Source: Pollutimonas thiosulfatoxidans (GTDB lineage Bacteria > Pseudomonadota > Gammaproteobacteria > Burkholderiales > Burkholderiaceae_B). From it: DNA of 64,000 nucleotides. Positions 8,621-16,591 of this stretch are shown here, one piece after another. Positions within the stretch are counted from its first letter, which is position 1. Every line of letters starts with the position of its first letter. The stretch covers positions 2,604,001 through 2,668,000 of the forward strand of contig NZ_CP022987.1 in assembly GCF_004022565.1 (NCBI RefSeq). The letters are read 5' to 3'. A model generated the notes under the pieces. It was not told the DNA's origin and searched no databases. It saw only the letters and a program-made list of their open reading frames with translations. The position numbers were made by a program, and so were the translations under genes.

Positions 8621-9430
8621 ATGGATAAGCGAACCGATATGCAGACGGCTATCGCCCTGGTACAGGACGGTGACCGTGTTGCACTGGGCGGAATGACGCT
8701 CTATAGACGCCCCGTCGCAGCCGCCTTGGCGTTGGCAGCGCGGCCAAAACGGGATCTGGAGGTCGTCACCTTTACCGGCGGCATCGAAACCGACCTCTTG
8801 ATCGGGGCGGGTTGCGTAAGCACGCTGCGTAGCTGTTACACCGGCCTGGAAATTGTCGGCTTCGCGCCCCATTACACCCAGGCAGCGCATAACGGTTCGA
8901 TAACCCTGGTCGAAGAAACGGAGTACACCCTCAGCTATGCGCTTCAGGCGGCCTCGATGAGGGTGCCGTTTCTTCCTATGCTCGGATCGCTTGCGCGCAC
9001 CGACATGCTGCAGGTACGGCCGGATCTCAAGCGGTTCAAGTGCCCGATCACCGCTGAAGACTTGATCGCCGTTCCATCACTGGCTCTTGATGTGGCGATC
9101 ATCCATGTTACGGCCGCGGACAGTGCCGGGAACTGCAATATGCAAGGCCAGTTAGCGCTGGACCCTTACCTTCCGACCGTCGCCAAACTTACTATCGTCA
9201 CGGCTGAGCAAATAGTCGATACGGAGGAACTCATGGCAATGAGGGGCGGAATACAAATCCCGGGGATGTTTGTAAGTCATGTTGTGCCCGCAAAGGATGG
9301 CAGTTTGCCAACCTCTTGTTTCCCCACAAACAAACTCGACTTATCTGGAATTCTCGACTACGCCGACTCATGCAAAAGCCCGGAAGCCTGGCAACAGTGG
9401 TTAACAGTGGCGACGGAGGCGTATCAATAA
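8621..9430 (+). CDS. CoA-transferase family I, subunit A (GctA/IpdA-like)
   Basis: This 269-residue protein begins two bases after the receptor stop. It has the family I CoA-transferase alpha fold: an N-terminal region with VQDGDRVALGGMTLYRRP and a later DVAIIHVTAADSAGNCNMQG segment. It resembles glutaconate CoA-transferase subunit A and the IpdA protein of steroid ring degradation. It overlaps subunit B by one base (TAATG), so the two form a heteromer. Placement between livK-type and livH-type genes ties it to the imported substrate. Whether it transfers CoA or hydrolyses a ring cannot be decided; the partner subunit lacks the usual catalytic Glu. Confidence 0.88.
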   Translation: MDKRTDMQTAIALVQDGDRVALGGMTLYRRPVAAALALAARPKRDLEVVTFTGGIETDLLIGAGCVSTLRSCYTGLEIVGFAPHYTQAAHNGSITLVEETEYTLSYALQAASMRVPFLPMLGSLARTDMLQVRPDLKRFKCPITAEDLIAVPSLALDVAIIHVTAADSAGNCNMQGQLALDPYLPTVAKLTIVTAEQIVDTEELMAMRGGIQIPGMFVSHVVPAKDGSLPTSCFPTNKLDLSGILDYADSCKSPEAWQQWLTVATEAYQ

Positions 9431-10296
9431 TGGCCTGGACCGAAACTAACTTCAGCCCGCGGCATGCCCAGCAGATCGACCAAATGGTGATCGCCATGGC
9501 TCGCCTGATTCAAGACGGCGACTTCCTGGCCGAAGGAATCGGAACATTCCTGCCGACCGCTGCTTATATGCTCGCCAAGCACACACATGCGCCCCAGTGC
9601 ACCAGTTTGTGTCCAAACGGCAATACGCTGATGCCAGGCACGCGCACCTTGACTCTCGGCCATGACGAGTTCGCGACGATACCGAACGCTTCTGTATGGC
9701 TGGACTATGTCCAGATCAACCTGATGCTCATGCCGACCATCTTCCTGGGCGGCTCCCCCCGCTGGACGGAGTTCATGCGTCCGGCGCAGATCGATCCCAT
9801 GGGCGCGTCGAACAATGTCTGCATCGGCGACTACGCGCGTCCAGTGGTGCGTCTGCCCGGCGCAGCGGGCATCCCCGACGCTTCAACAGCAGCCAAGCGC
9901 TTCTACTACTACACGCCCCGCCATACAAAACAGGTGTTTGTTGAAAAGCTCGACTTTTGTAGCGGCGCCGGCCACCCCGGCGACAAGGCGGGCCGGCCCG
10001 AACACGTCGTCGTACTGTCCAACCTATGCATCATGGCCAGCGGCCCGAGTGGAAGACTTCAAGTCACCCATATGCATCCCGACGTCACGCGCGAGGAGAT
10101 CGAAAGCAACACGGGTTTCGCACTGGATTGGGCAGCCAGCCTGCAGACCAACCCGCCTCCCTCAAAGGACGAGCTTGCTTTACTTAACGAACTGGTCGAC
10201 CCAGACGGCCTGCGGTACCTTGAAGCGCTTAACAGCGGCGCCCGCCGTGATCGTCTCCGCCAGCTACTGCGCCATAAAGCCGGAGATACACCATGA
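9430..10296 (+). CDS. CoA-transferase family I, subunit B (GctB/IpdB-like), catalytic Glu replaced
   Basis: A 288-residue beta subunit starting at the ATG that overlaps the subunit A stop by one base; an in-frame upstream extension lies inside subunit A and is rejected. It aligns by eye with Acidaminococcus GctB: GIGTFLPTAAYMLAKHTHAP corresponds to the GTGLPLIGA region, and IDPMGASNNVCIGDY to the later IDPYGN region. GctB's catalytic Glu54 (in VESG) corresponds here to Pro62 in LCPNG. This suggests a reaction other than classical CoA transfer, as in IpdAB-type hydrolases. Its stop overlaps the next permease gene by four bases. Confidence 0.87.
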   Translation: MAWTETNFSPRHAQQIDQMVIAMARLIQDGDFLAEGIGTFLPTAAYMLAKHTHAPQCTSLCPNGNTLMPGTRTLTLGHDEFATIPNASVWLDYVQINLMLMPTIFLGGSPRWTEFMRPAQIDPMGASNNVCIGDYARPVVRLPGAAGIPDASTAAKRFYYYTPRHTKQVFVEKLDFCSGAGHPGDKAGRPEHVVVLSNLCIMASGPSGRLQVTHMHPDVTREEIESNTGFALDWAASLQTNPPPSKDELALLNELVDPDGLRYLEALNSGARRDRLRQLLRHKAGDTP

Positions 10297-11165
10297 TTGC
10301 AGAACTGATTCTTGGCGGGCTGGCTTCCGGTAGCCTCTATGCACTGATAGGCATCGCGATCGTTCTGGTATTGCAAGCCACAGATATCCCGAACTTCGCC
10401 CAAGGCGAAATGGCGATGTTCTCGACCTTCGTGGCCTATAGCCTGCTTACGACTTACGGCATGAGTTGGTGGTTCGTATTGCCCCTGACCATCGCCTTTG
10501 CCGCGGCTCAGGGCGTCGTCGTCCAACAGGCCGTCATACGCCCGCTATTGGGCAAGCCCGTGATGAATGCTGTTATCGCGACACTGGGCCTCAATATGGC
10601 ATTGCACAGCGTTGCAGGCATGATCTGGGGTAATCAGACCCACATCATGCCCAGCCCGGTGTCTGATTTGCCTATGCTGAAAATGTTTGGCGTGAACGTA
10701 TCGCCCGACACGGCACTGACGATCGTTGTATCGGTGGCCATGATCATTTGCTTCACCCTCATCTTGCGACATACGCGGGCCGGTATAGCCTTGCGCGCAG
10801 CCAGCCAAAATCAAACCGTCGCCAAGCTGATGGGCATCCCCATCAGCCGCAGCTTCGCGCTGGCGTGGGGCATGGGCTCAGTGGCAGGGGCCATTGCCGG
10901 CCTGCTGGTTGCTCCCATCCTGTTCCTGGACGTCAACATTATGGGCACCCTTCTGATCAAAGGCTTTGCAGGCGCAGTGCTAGGCGGCCTGTCTAGCCTG
11001 ATGGGGGTCTTTATCGGAGGACTGATGCTGGGGGTCATAGAAAACCTCATGGGCGCATATGTATCGGGAAGCTTTGGCGAGGCCCTGTCTTTCATCCTGA
11101 TCATTAGCGTTCTTATCATTGCGCCCCAGGGAATCTTTGGCAAAGTCAAATCAACCAAGGTATAA
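10293..11165 (+). CDS. ABC transporter permease, LivH type
   Basis: A 290-residue inner-membrane permease of the branched-chain amino acid type. It has the LivH opening (ELILGGLASGSLYALIGIAI), the NFAQGEMAMF motif near residue 34 and about eight hydrophobic segments. The LGGLSSLMGVFIGGLMLGVI stretch near the C-terminus is the cytoplasmic coupling region plus the last helices. It overlaps subunit B of the CoA-transferase by four bases (ATGA) and is followed two bases later by the LivM-type gene. It forms the channel together with the LivM-type protein. Confidence 0.94.
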   Translation: MIAELILGGLASGSLYALIGIAIVLVLQATDIPNFAQGEMAMFSTFVAYSLLTTYGMSWWFVLPLTIAFAAAQGVVVQQAVIRPLLGKPVMNAVIATLGLNMALHSVAGMIWGNQTHIMPSPVSDLPMLKMFGVNVSPDTALTIVVSVAMIICFTLILRHTRAGIALRAASQNQTVAKLMGIPISRSFALAWGMGSVAGAIAGLLVAPILFLDVNIMGTLLIKGFAGAVLGGLSSLMGVFIGGLMLGVIENLMGAYVSGSFGEALSFILIISVLIIAPQGIFGKVKSTKV

Positions 11166-11167
11166 AC

Positions 11168-12118
11168 GTGACCCAGACATCCAGATTCACTCCCCAACGT
11201 TTGGGCTTCGCTGTAATCACCGTTGCATTCATTGCAGGGATCACAGTCTTTGGCGGCGGCTATTTCGTCTATTTACTCAATCTGGTCGGCATCTTTGCCC
11301 TTGTTGCGATCGGACTGAATGTCCTGACAGGATCATCGGGACAAATCAGCTTGGGACACGCGGGCTTCTTTGCCATCGGCGCCTACGCGGCAGCGCTGCT
11401 GTCTTCGAAATTTGGCGTCCCTTTCTGGCTGGCCATACCGATAGCCAGCATCCTCACGACATTCATCGGCGCGCTTATCGCCTTGCCCGCGCTGCGCTTG
11501 AAGAACCTTTACCTGGCCATCGCGACCTTGGGTTTCGGCATCGTCGCTCAGAAGATGATCTTTGAATGGCGCGAGGTAACCGGCGGCGGCGCTGGTCTGG
11601 AAGTGCCCATACCTTTTTTCTTCGGCATTTCGCTGGCCGACGGCAGCAGGATGACCTGGGTGATAGCAGCTGTCCTGGCAGTCGCCACGGTAGCGGCGTA
11701 CCGGATCGTCAATGGCCGGACCGGCAGGGCCCTCACGATGCTTAGCGAAAGCGAGCTGGCTGCAGGATGTTTGGGTATCGATGTTGCGCGATATAAAGTG
11801 ATCGCCTTCGCAGTCAGCGCCTTCTACACCGCGGTGGCCGGTGGCCTATACGCAAACCTGGTGCGCTACATTAATCCGGAAAGCTTCAATGTCAACATGT
11901 CCATCATGTTCCTCGCGATGATAGTGATTGGCGGGATGGGCAGCGTGCGCGGCGCGATTCTCGGTGCGGCCTTCTATGTACTGATGCCGGAGGCTGTCCG
12001 CGGTTTCAAGGATGCGCCTGGCCTGATATTTGGGCTGTCGCTGATGTTGGTCGTCATACTGCTGCCCGGCGGTCTTACAAGCCTGTTCAAGGCGCGTCAA
12101 AAGAAGGTGGCAACATGA
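11168..12118 (+). CDS. ABC transporter permease, LivM type
   Basis: This 316-residue second permease has the family motif LTGSSGQISLGHAGFFAIGAYAA split around residues 52-74 and the conserved GGMGSVRGAILGAAF coupling segment near the C-terminus. About ten hydrophobic segments are seen. It follows the LivH-type gene by two bases, and its stop overlaps the LivG-type ATPase start by four bases. LivH and LivM proteins together make the heterodimeric pore. Substrate is set by the receptor encoded at the start of the operon. Confidence 0.94.
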   Translation: MTQTSRFTPQRLGFAVITVAFIAGITVFGGGYFVYLLNLVGIFALVAIGLNVLTGSSGQISLGHAGFFAIGAYAAALLSSKFGVPFWLAIPIASILTTFIGALIALPALRLKNLYLAIATLGFGIVAQKMIFEWREVTGGGAGLEVPIPFFFGISLADGSRMTWVIAAVLAVATVAAYRIVNGRTGRALTMLSESELAAGCLGIDVARYKVIAFAVSAFYTAVAGGLYANLVRYINPESFNVNMSIMFLAMIVIGGMGSVRGAILGAAFYVLMPEAVRGFKDAPGLIFGLSLMLVVILLPGGLTSLFKARQKKVAT

Positions 12119-12897
12119 GTGCGGGTTCTTCACTACACGTCGTCGATGTAAGCGTCAGCTTTGGCGGCATCCATGCCGTGCAGGACGTAACAATGGACGT
12201 CGCGCCCGGAAGCATCGTTGGCCTGATTGGTCCTAACGGCGCTGGTAAAAGCACGTTGCTTAATGTCGTGTCGGGCTTGTTGCGGCCCACATCGGGGCGC
12301 GTAGCACTGGGAGACCAGGAGCTGCGCAATCTAAGGCCGGACCAGATCGCCAAGCTAGGATTGGGCCGGGTGTTCCAGCACCCTCAAGTCGTCGCCGGCA
12401 TGACGGTCCTGGACAACCTGATGATCGCCAGGCACCGCAAGTTTGGGTACTCGGTGATATCGGAGATGCTAAACCTGCCTGCAGTACGCCAAGCTGAAGA
12501 AGAGGCGCGCGCCGCGGTTCAGGCCGTGGCCAAACGCATAGGGTTGGCTGATTACCTGGACATGGAAACCGGCAGCCTGCCTTATGGACACCGCAAGCTT
12601 CTAGAACTGGGACGCGTCATGCTGCTGGAAGCCAGCTACCTACTTCTGGATGAGCCCATAGCCGGCCTTAACGACGCGGAAACCGAACAACTCGGAAACC
12701 TGGTTCTGGAACTTCGTGAACACCAGAAAATGACGGTGCTATTGGTCGAACACAATATGGGCCTGGTCCGCAAACTTTGCGATCATGTCGTCGTGCTGGA
12801 CACTGGACGCGTCATTGCAACAGGAACGCCCGAGGAAGTGCTCAACGACCCTCAGGTCCTTCTAGCCTACCTGGGAGAGGTACCAGAAAATGCTTGA
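12115..12897 (+). CDS. ABC transporter ATPase, LivG type
   Basis: A 260-residue ATP-binding subunit. Walker A is GPNGAGKST, the signature region is SLPYGHRKLLELGR in place of the usual LSGGQ, and Walker B is LLLDEPIAGL. The altered signature is normal for LivG. The His of the switch region is in VEHNMG. It overlaps the LivM-type gene by four bases and the LivF-type gene by eight bases, so the ATPase pair is translated together. Confidence 0.95.
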   Translation: MSAGSSLHVVDVSVSFGGIHAVQDVTMDVAPGSIVGLIGPNGAGKSTLLNVVSGLLRPTSGRVALGDQELRNLRPDQIAKLGLGRVFQHPQVVAGMTVLDNLMIARHRKFGYSVISEMLNLPAVRQAEEEARAAVQAVAKRIGLADYLDMETGSLPYGHRKLLELGRVMLLEASYLLLDEPIAGLNDAETEQLGNLVLELREHQKMTVLLVEHNMGLVRKLCDHVVVLDTGRVIATGTPEEVLNDPQVLLAYLGEVPENA

Positions 12898-13594
12898 GAT
12901 ATCGGATCTAACAGTTAAGTACGGGGCTATCCAGGCGCTGACGGGCGTATCCCTGCGCATCGGCCAAGGGCAGCTGGTTGGAATACTGGGCGCAAATGGC
13001 GCGGGCAAGACCACCTTGCTAAGAACCATCAGCGGCATAGTAGACCCAACGGGCGGAACCATCTCGCTTAACGGCAGCAATATCACGCAACGTAAGGCCG
13101 ACGACATCGTCCGCCTGGGTATTGCACACGTCCCTGAAGGCCGAGGCATATTTCCAGACCTCACCGTGCGCGAGAATCTCATCGTTGGGGCCTACACGCG
13201 TCGCAGCCGTTCAGAGGTTCACGCCGACTATGCCAGCATGCTGGAAATGTTCCCCTCGCTGGCGCGCCGTGAGCGACAAGACGGCTCGATGCTTAGCGGA
13301 GGCGAACAGCAAATGCTGGCCCTGGCCCGTGCCCTTATGGCCAGGCCCACCCTGTTGCTGGCGGACGAGATCAGCTTGGGGCTCGCCCCCGTGATCACGC
13401 AACAAGTATTCGAACATCTCAAGGCGCTGCGCGAACGTGGCATTACCGTCATGTTGGTCGAGCAAAATGCCAACCTGGTGATGAAAAACGCCGACTATAT
13501 TTATGTTTTAAAGCATGGGCAGATCGTCCTCCAGGGCACGGCACAAGAGCTCGCCGCCAACAAAGACCTGACCGATGCATACTTGGGAGAATAA
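12890..13594 (+). CDS. ABC transporter ATPase, LivF type
   Basis: A 234-residue ATP-binding subunit. Walker A is GANGAGKTT, the signature is LSGGEQQMLALARAL and Walker B is LLLADEISLGLAP; the usual DEP is replaced by DEI, but the catalytic Glu is kept. The VPEGRGIFPDLTVRENL segment is a LivF hallmark. It ends five bases before the CoA ligase, which is evidently the last gene of the operon. Confidence 0.95.
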   Translation: MLEISDLTVKYGAIQALTGVSLRIGQGQLVGILGANGAGKTTLLRTISGIVDPTGGTISLNGSNITQRKADDIVRLGIAHVPEGRGIFPDLTVRENLIVGAYTRRSRSEVHADYASMLEMFPSLARRERQDGSMLSGGEQQMLALARALMARPTLLLADEISLGLAPVITQQVFEHLKALRERGITVMLVEQNANLVMKNADYIYVLKHGQIVLQGTAQELAANKDLTDAYLGE

Positions 13595-13598
13595 GGCT

Positions 13599-15233
13599 AT
13601 GGAAAAGTCGGCAATTCACGACTATCCACTAGAGCAGCGCACAATAGGCCGCATACTCGCAGAAAAGGCAAACCGCATACCTGATCGGACGTTCCTGCGG
13701 TTTCAAGGAACTGACTACACATACGCCCAACTGGAGCGCCTGACGAACCGATACGCCAACGGATACACAGCACGAAGCATCGGTTTCGGCGACCACGTTG
13801 CCGTCATGCTGCCCAATTGCCCGGAATTTTTCTGGACCGTCTGGGGCCTGGGAAAGATCGGCGCTGTGGCAGTCCCGCTGAACACAGCCGCCAAAGGCGA
13901 GATGCTGCGCTACTTCATCGATCACTCGGATGCGTCGGTGCTGATTGTCGACGATGAGTGGGCCGATCGGATCAACGCCATCGCCGACAACATTCCGAAA
14001 GTTAAGCAGATTTTCTATCGCGGCGACAAGCCAGTGGATGCCTGTGGGCTGGACAACTGTGCCGTACCGATACACAAGCTGGAAGACCTGCCTGTCGCCG
14101 ACGAATCAGCCCCGCCCGTCGATAAAGTGAAACACGACGACGTACACCTCATCATGTACACGTCGGGCACCACAGGGCCGTCAAAAGGCGTGCTGTGCCC
14201 TCATTCGCAAGGCCATGCCGTTGGGCGCGCACTGGCTATCGATTATGGCTATACGCAGGATGACGTCCTGTATACCTGCTTGCCGCTTTTTCATGGCAAC
14301 GCAATCTGGTACACCTGCTATGCAGCGCTATGGGCCGATGCCGCCATTGCGCTTTCACCGCGGTTCTCAGCAAGCCGCTTCTGGGACGAAATCCGCAGCA
14401 GCGAAGCCACCCAGTTCAATACCCTGGGCGCGATGACCAACATCATCTGGAAGCTTCCCCCCGGACCGCAAGATAGAGACCACAAGCTGCGGCTATGCAT
14501 GACCGTCCCCGTCCCCAAAGAAATCTACGGCGAAATGCAAGAGCGCTACGGCATTACGCTAACGTCGGTCTACGCCATGACCGAAAACTTCGCCATGACC
14601 CGTTTCCGGCCGGATGATCCCGCCGAGAAAGCAGGCTCTGCGGGGCGGCCTGGCAGCGACTGCGCACTGCGCATTGTCGACGACGAGCAAAACGATTTGC
14701 CGGCTGGCGAAGTCGGTGAAATATGGATGCGTGCCCTTGAGTCTGGCTCCATGATGCTGGGCTATTACAAGATGCCGGCAGAAACCGATAAGGAATTCGT
14801 TGACGGCTGGTTCCGCACCGGCGACCGCGGCTATCTCGATGCCGATGGCTACCTCTTTTTTGTTGACCGAAAGAAAGAGGCCATCAGGCGGCGCGGCGAA
14901 AACATTTCAGCTTACGAGGTTGAGTTAATTCTGTCGCGCCACCCATCGATCCTGGAAGTCGCTGCTGTGCCGGTCAGCTCCGAACTGAGTGAAGACGACG
15001 TGATGGTCTATGTCGTGTTGAAGCCGGGCGAAACACTTAGCCATGCGGAAGTCGTGCACTTCGCCGTAGAGCATATGAGCTATTTCATGGTGCCCAGGTT
15101 TGTGGAGTTCATCGAAGAGCTCCCCAAGACCGCCAGCTCGAAGCTGGAAAAGTACAAGCTCAAGAAAGACGCCGAATTACGACGTGCGGAGCTTTGGGAT
15201 CGGGAGAAGGCAGGCATCAGCGTAAGCCGATAA
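13599..15233 (+). CDS. AMP-forming acyl-CoA ligase (CaiC-like)
   Basis: A 544-residue ANL-superfamily ligase that activates a carboxylic acid to its CoA thioester via an acyl-AMP. The phosphate-binding motif is YTSGTTGPSKG (residues 187-197), and the later TGDRGYLDADGY and RRRGENIS motifs are in order. The C-terminal lysine region is PKTASSKLEKYKLK. The ATG at 13599 is chosen because it follows an AAGG site just after the LivF stop; an upstream ATG lies inside livF. Overall similarity is to crotonobetaine/carnitine-type CoA ligases. As last gene of the importer operon it probably activates the imported acid. Confidence 0.92.
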   Translation: MEKSAIHDYPLEQRTIGRILAEKANRIPDRTFLRFQGTDYTYAQLERLTNRYANGYTARSIGFGDHVAVMLPNCPEFFWTVWGLGKIGAVAVPLNTAAKGEMLRYFIDHSDASVLIVDDEWADRINAIADNIPKVKQIFYRGDKPVDACGLDNCAVPIHKLEDLPVADESAPPVDKVKHDDVHLIMYTSGTTGPSKGVLCPHSQGHAVGRALAIDYGYTQDDVLYTCLPLFHGNAIWYTCYAALWADAAIALSPRFSASRFWDEIRSSEATQFNTLGAMTNIIWKLPPGPQDRDHKLRLCMTVPVPKEIYGEMQERYGITLTSVYAMTENFAMTRFRPDDPAEKAGSAGRPGSDCALRIVDDEQNDLPAGEVGEIWMRALESGSMMLGYYKMPAETDKEFVDGWFRTGDRGYLDADGYLFFVDRKKEAIRRRGENISAYEVELILSRHPSILEVAAVPVSSELSEDDVMVYVVLKPGETLSHAEVVHFAVEHMSYFMVPRFVEFIEELPKTASSKLEKYKLKKDAELRRAELWDREKAGISVSR

Positions 15234-15238
15234 TGCAT

Positions 15239-15264
15239 CGAAGGGGCGGCTCTGTGCCGCTTCG
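15239..15264. terminator. Weak hairpin between convergent operons
   Basis: GCGGC (15246-15250) pairs with GCCGC (15256-15260) around a five-base loop, and CGAA/TTCG extends the stem across a three-base bulge. It lies between two converging genes. No T-tract follows on either strand, so terminator function is uncertain. Confidence 0.35.
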
Positions 15265-15279
15265 GAGAACCCGCCTGAC

Positions 15280-16131
15280 TTAACGAGCCAGTATCCGCCT
15301 GGCAATCCGTAAATGCGGTGCATCCACCATCTTGCCATCCACGACGGCTACGCCGCCATCAGGCAATGCCTGGACGACGCGCCTCGCCCATGCAAGCTCT
15401 TCCGCCGTTGCGGAAAAAGCCGCGTTAATAACCTCGACCTGGGCGGGATGGATTGCCGCCTTGGAGACGAAACCGTCCGTACGTGCCTCCGCGCACTCGT
15501 CCTCAAGGCTCTGTAAGTTCCGGAAATCCACATTGACCGCATCGATGGCCAGGCTTTGCGTTGCAGCCGCTGCATACAGAACCATGGTGCGCGCATGCTG
15601 AAAAGCAGCACGATATCGCCCGCTAGCGTCGCGATTCGCCATTACGCCCAGGTCGCCGGCCAGATCTTCTCCGCCCCAAAGAATGCCGCTTAGCCTGGGG
15701 ACGGGTCGGCGAAACTCGGACAATGCCAGAACCGACGCCGCCGTTTCTGTGGCGATGGCCACCACTTTCATGGTGCCGGCGGCAATGCCCGACGCAGCTT
15801 CGCATCGCGCTAATTCTCGATCGAGCCTGGTTAGATCTGAGGGACCGCAGCACTTGGGAATCACAACACCGGCAATACGGTCTGCAGGCAAAGCGGATAA
15901 GTCGTCAGCAAACCAGCGCGTATCTAGTCCATTGACACGTATCCATATGCGCTCGATGTCGCAACTCGCCGCTGCCAAAGACGCCTTGGTCGTCGAGCGG
16001 CCCAGGCCTTTGTTAGCAGGGCTGACGGCATCCTCCCAGTCGAATATCAGCGCGTCGGCATTGCCCTTTAATGCGGCTTCGATCTTGCGAGTGCTATCAC
16101 CCGGCACGAATAACCAGGAACGCGGCATCAT
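15280..16131 (-). CDS. HpcH/HpaI aldolase family lyase, CitE-like
   Basis: A 283-residue citrate lyase beta-like protein. It opens with RSWLFVPGDSTRKIEAAL, has IWIRVNGLDTRWFADDL for CoA and substrate binding, the metal-binding Glu in IATETA and the Asp region in GGEDLAGDLG, and the conserved KAAIHPAQ and MVDAPHL segments. Related lyases cleave malyl-, citramalyl- or methylmalyl-CoA to acetyl- or propionyl-CoA plus a keto acid. The ATG at 16131 overlaps the MaoC stop (TGATG); a TTG three bases upstream is less likely. As the last gene of the carboxylase operon it may do the final carbon-carbon cleavage. Confidence 0.9.
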   Translation of the reverse strand: MMPRSWLFVPGDSTRKIEAALKGNADALIFDWEDAVSPANKGLGRSTTKASLAAASCDIERIWIRVNGLDTRWFADDLSALPADRIAGVVIPKCCGPSDLTRLDRELARCEAASGIAAGTMKVVAIATETAASVLALSEFRRPVPRLSGILWGGEDLAGDLGVMANRDASGRYRAAFQHARTMVLYAAAATQSLAIDAVNVDFRNLQSLEDECAEARTDGFVSKAAIHPAQVEVINAAFSATAEELAWARRVVQALPDGGVAVVDGKMVDAPHLRIARRILAR

Positions 16132-16583
16132 CAAGCTGGCTCTTTGTGCATAAACGCGGAACGGGTGCAGCGGGCAACTTCTATGCCGTCCTGGTTGTAG
16201 GCCCGATGCAGAAACTCGACAATGCCCGCCTCGGGCCGCGATGCACTGACCCGCGTGGACAATACTTCCGTCGTCACAGACAGCGTATCGCCTTGGAAAA
16301 CCGGGGCGGGGAAGGCAACTTCGCGCATCCCCAAATTGGCGATCGTCGTGCGCAACGTGGTGTCCGCAACCGAGATTCCTATCATCAAGCCCAGCGTAAA
16401 GAGGCTGTTCACCAAGGGACGGCCAAACTCGGTCTTAGCCGAATAGTGTGCATCGATATGCAGGGGTTGCGGATTCATGGTCATGGTGGAGAACTGGACG
16501 TTGTCCCACTCGGTAACCGTGCGCGTCAGCGTATGCTTGAAAAGCATACCTACGCTGAACTCCTCAAAGTATAAGCCTCGCAT
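16131..16583 (-). CDS. MaoC-like hotdog dehydratase
   Basis: A 150-residue MaoC-domain protein. I choose the ATG at 16583 since AGGAGG lies five bases upstream; a longer reading would overlap the carboxylase gene. The sequence has MRGLYFEEFSVGM at the N-terminus and the hydratase-like MNPQPLHIDAHYSAKTEFGR region, carrying the Asp/His pair, followed by PLVNSLFTLGL. Such proteins hydrate enoyl-CoAs, for example mesaconyl-CoA to methylmalyl- or citramalyl-CoA. Together with the adjacent CitE-like lyase this pair is a common hydrate-then-cleave module. The actual substrate is unknown. Confidence 0.88.
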   Translation of the reverse strand: MRGLYFEEFSVGMLFKHTLTRTVTEWDNVQFSTMTMNPQPLHIDAHYSAKTEFGRPLVNSLFTLGLMIGISVADTTLRTTIANLGMREVAFPAPVFQGDTLSVTTEVLSTRVSASRPEAGIVEFLHRAYNQDGIEVARCTRSAFMHKEPA

Positions 16584-16591
16584 GCTGCCTC

